Of a stretch of 64,000 nucleotides of DNA, positions 63,580 through 64,000 are shown piece by piece (the first letter of the stretch is position 1; each line of letters begins with the position of its first letter). The DNA lies in the NCBI RefSeq assembly GCF_034702125.1, contig NC_085868.1, positions 41,595,859-41,659,858 on the forward strand. Reading direction: 5' to 3'. The translations under genes were made by a program, and so were the position numbers. The notes under the pieces were generated by a model. It did not search any database, was not told the DNA's origin, and saw only the letters and a program-made list of their open reading frames with translations. This DNA comes from Engraulis encrasicolus. Taxonomy: Eukaryota > Chordata > Actinopteri > Clupeiformes > Engraulidae.

Positions 63580-64000
63580 CTAAAGACACACGAACACGCA
63601 CAACAGCATCAGAAACTAGAAATGCACTCAGAGAGTGCAGGCCTCTGCCAAGGAAGCTGTTTGATAGAACATTTGATTATGTTACACCCTATTTATATTT
63701 CAAGTCTTTCTGCCTTCTTTTCTAGGAGTTAGAAACTGTTATGTCAGAATTCGCCCTGTCCCGCAATTCAATTTGCGGTCACTGGGGGCGTCTAGATTCG
63801 TACCTGAAGACAAACAGACAGACCAACGCGACCGAAAACATAACCTCCTTGGCAGAGGTAACAATTTGCACAATATGCATATGATGCATGTTGTGGATGT
63901 GCCTCTTCACGATTATTAGGATTATGTTGGTGAGTGTGATTGTGAGCGTGAGTGTGCATGCTGTGTGACTAGAGACAGTTTGTGTGTGTATGTGAGAGTC
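63580..64000. other. CREB1 intron to window edge
   Basis: No exon recognised. A core fragment of the short MITE at 41186 lies at about 63750-63800 (inverted). The upstream CREB1 exons should lie beyond the edge. Confidence 0.4.

Overview
The window is vertebrate nuclear DNA, almost certainly from a teleost fish. Its genes have introns with GT-AG splice sites. Between them the DNA is packed with long (CA/GT)n microsatellites, tRNA-derived SINEs, Tc1-like elements and many short hAT-type MITEs, several with intact 8-bp target-site duplications (TSDs). I see no prokaryotic genes, tRNA or rRNA genes, or CRISPR arrays.

Layout. 1-13.4 kb: gene-free repeats. 13.5-19.0 kb (+): METTL21A, a Hsp70 lysine methyltransferase, with three coding exons and intact motifs. 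25.0-36.3 kb (-): a divergent but recognisable HJURP/Scm3-type CENP-A chaperone in 15 coding exons that join in one frame. 40.8-45.1 kb (-): a small gene with a TATA-like box, a signal peptide, Pro/Glu-rich sequence and four 15-residue repeats. It is unrecognised, but its exon plan is like the SCPP family. 48.5-49.6 kb (-): a possible three-exon gene for a 59-aa protein. 59.6-63.6 kb (-): the last five coding exons of CREB1 (kinase-inducible domain, Q2, bZIP); its 5' exons lie beyond the right edge. METTL21A and CREB1 converge here as they do in mammals, with the other genes between them.

Main observations. (1) Four consecutive introns in the C-terminal half of HJURP are each filled by a transposon with TAGGG...CCCTA-type ends. 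Each is flanked by 7-9 bp direct repeats of coding sequence, and splice sites lie at or next to the element tips. This looks like transposon-born introns (introner-like) captured in one gene. (2) In CREB1 the end of the exon coding the start of the bZIP basic region, with its splice donor, is duplicated 96 bp downstream in frame. This predicts a 32-residue insertion isoform. (3) HJURP exon 7 has an acceptor fed by a ~280-bp (TTC)n microsatellite, and a possible HJURP stop codon comes from a (TAA)n microsatellite. (4) The secreted repeat protein and the 59-aa gene may be undescribed.

All coordinates were read by eye and no database search was possible. Splice models rest on phase agreement, splice consensus and remembered family motifs.
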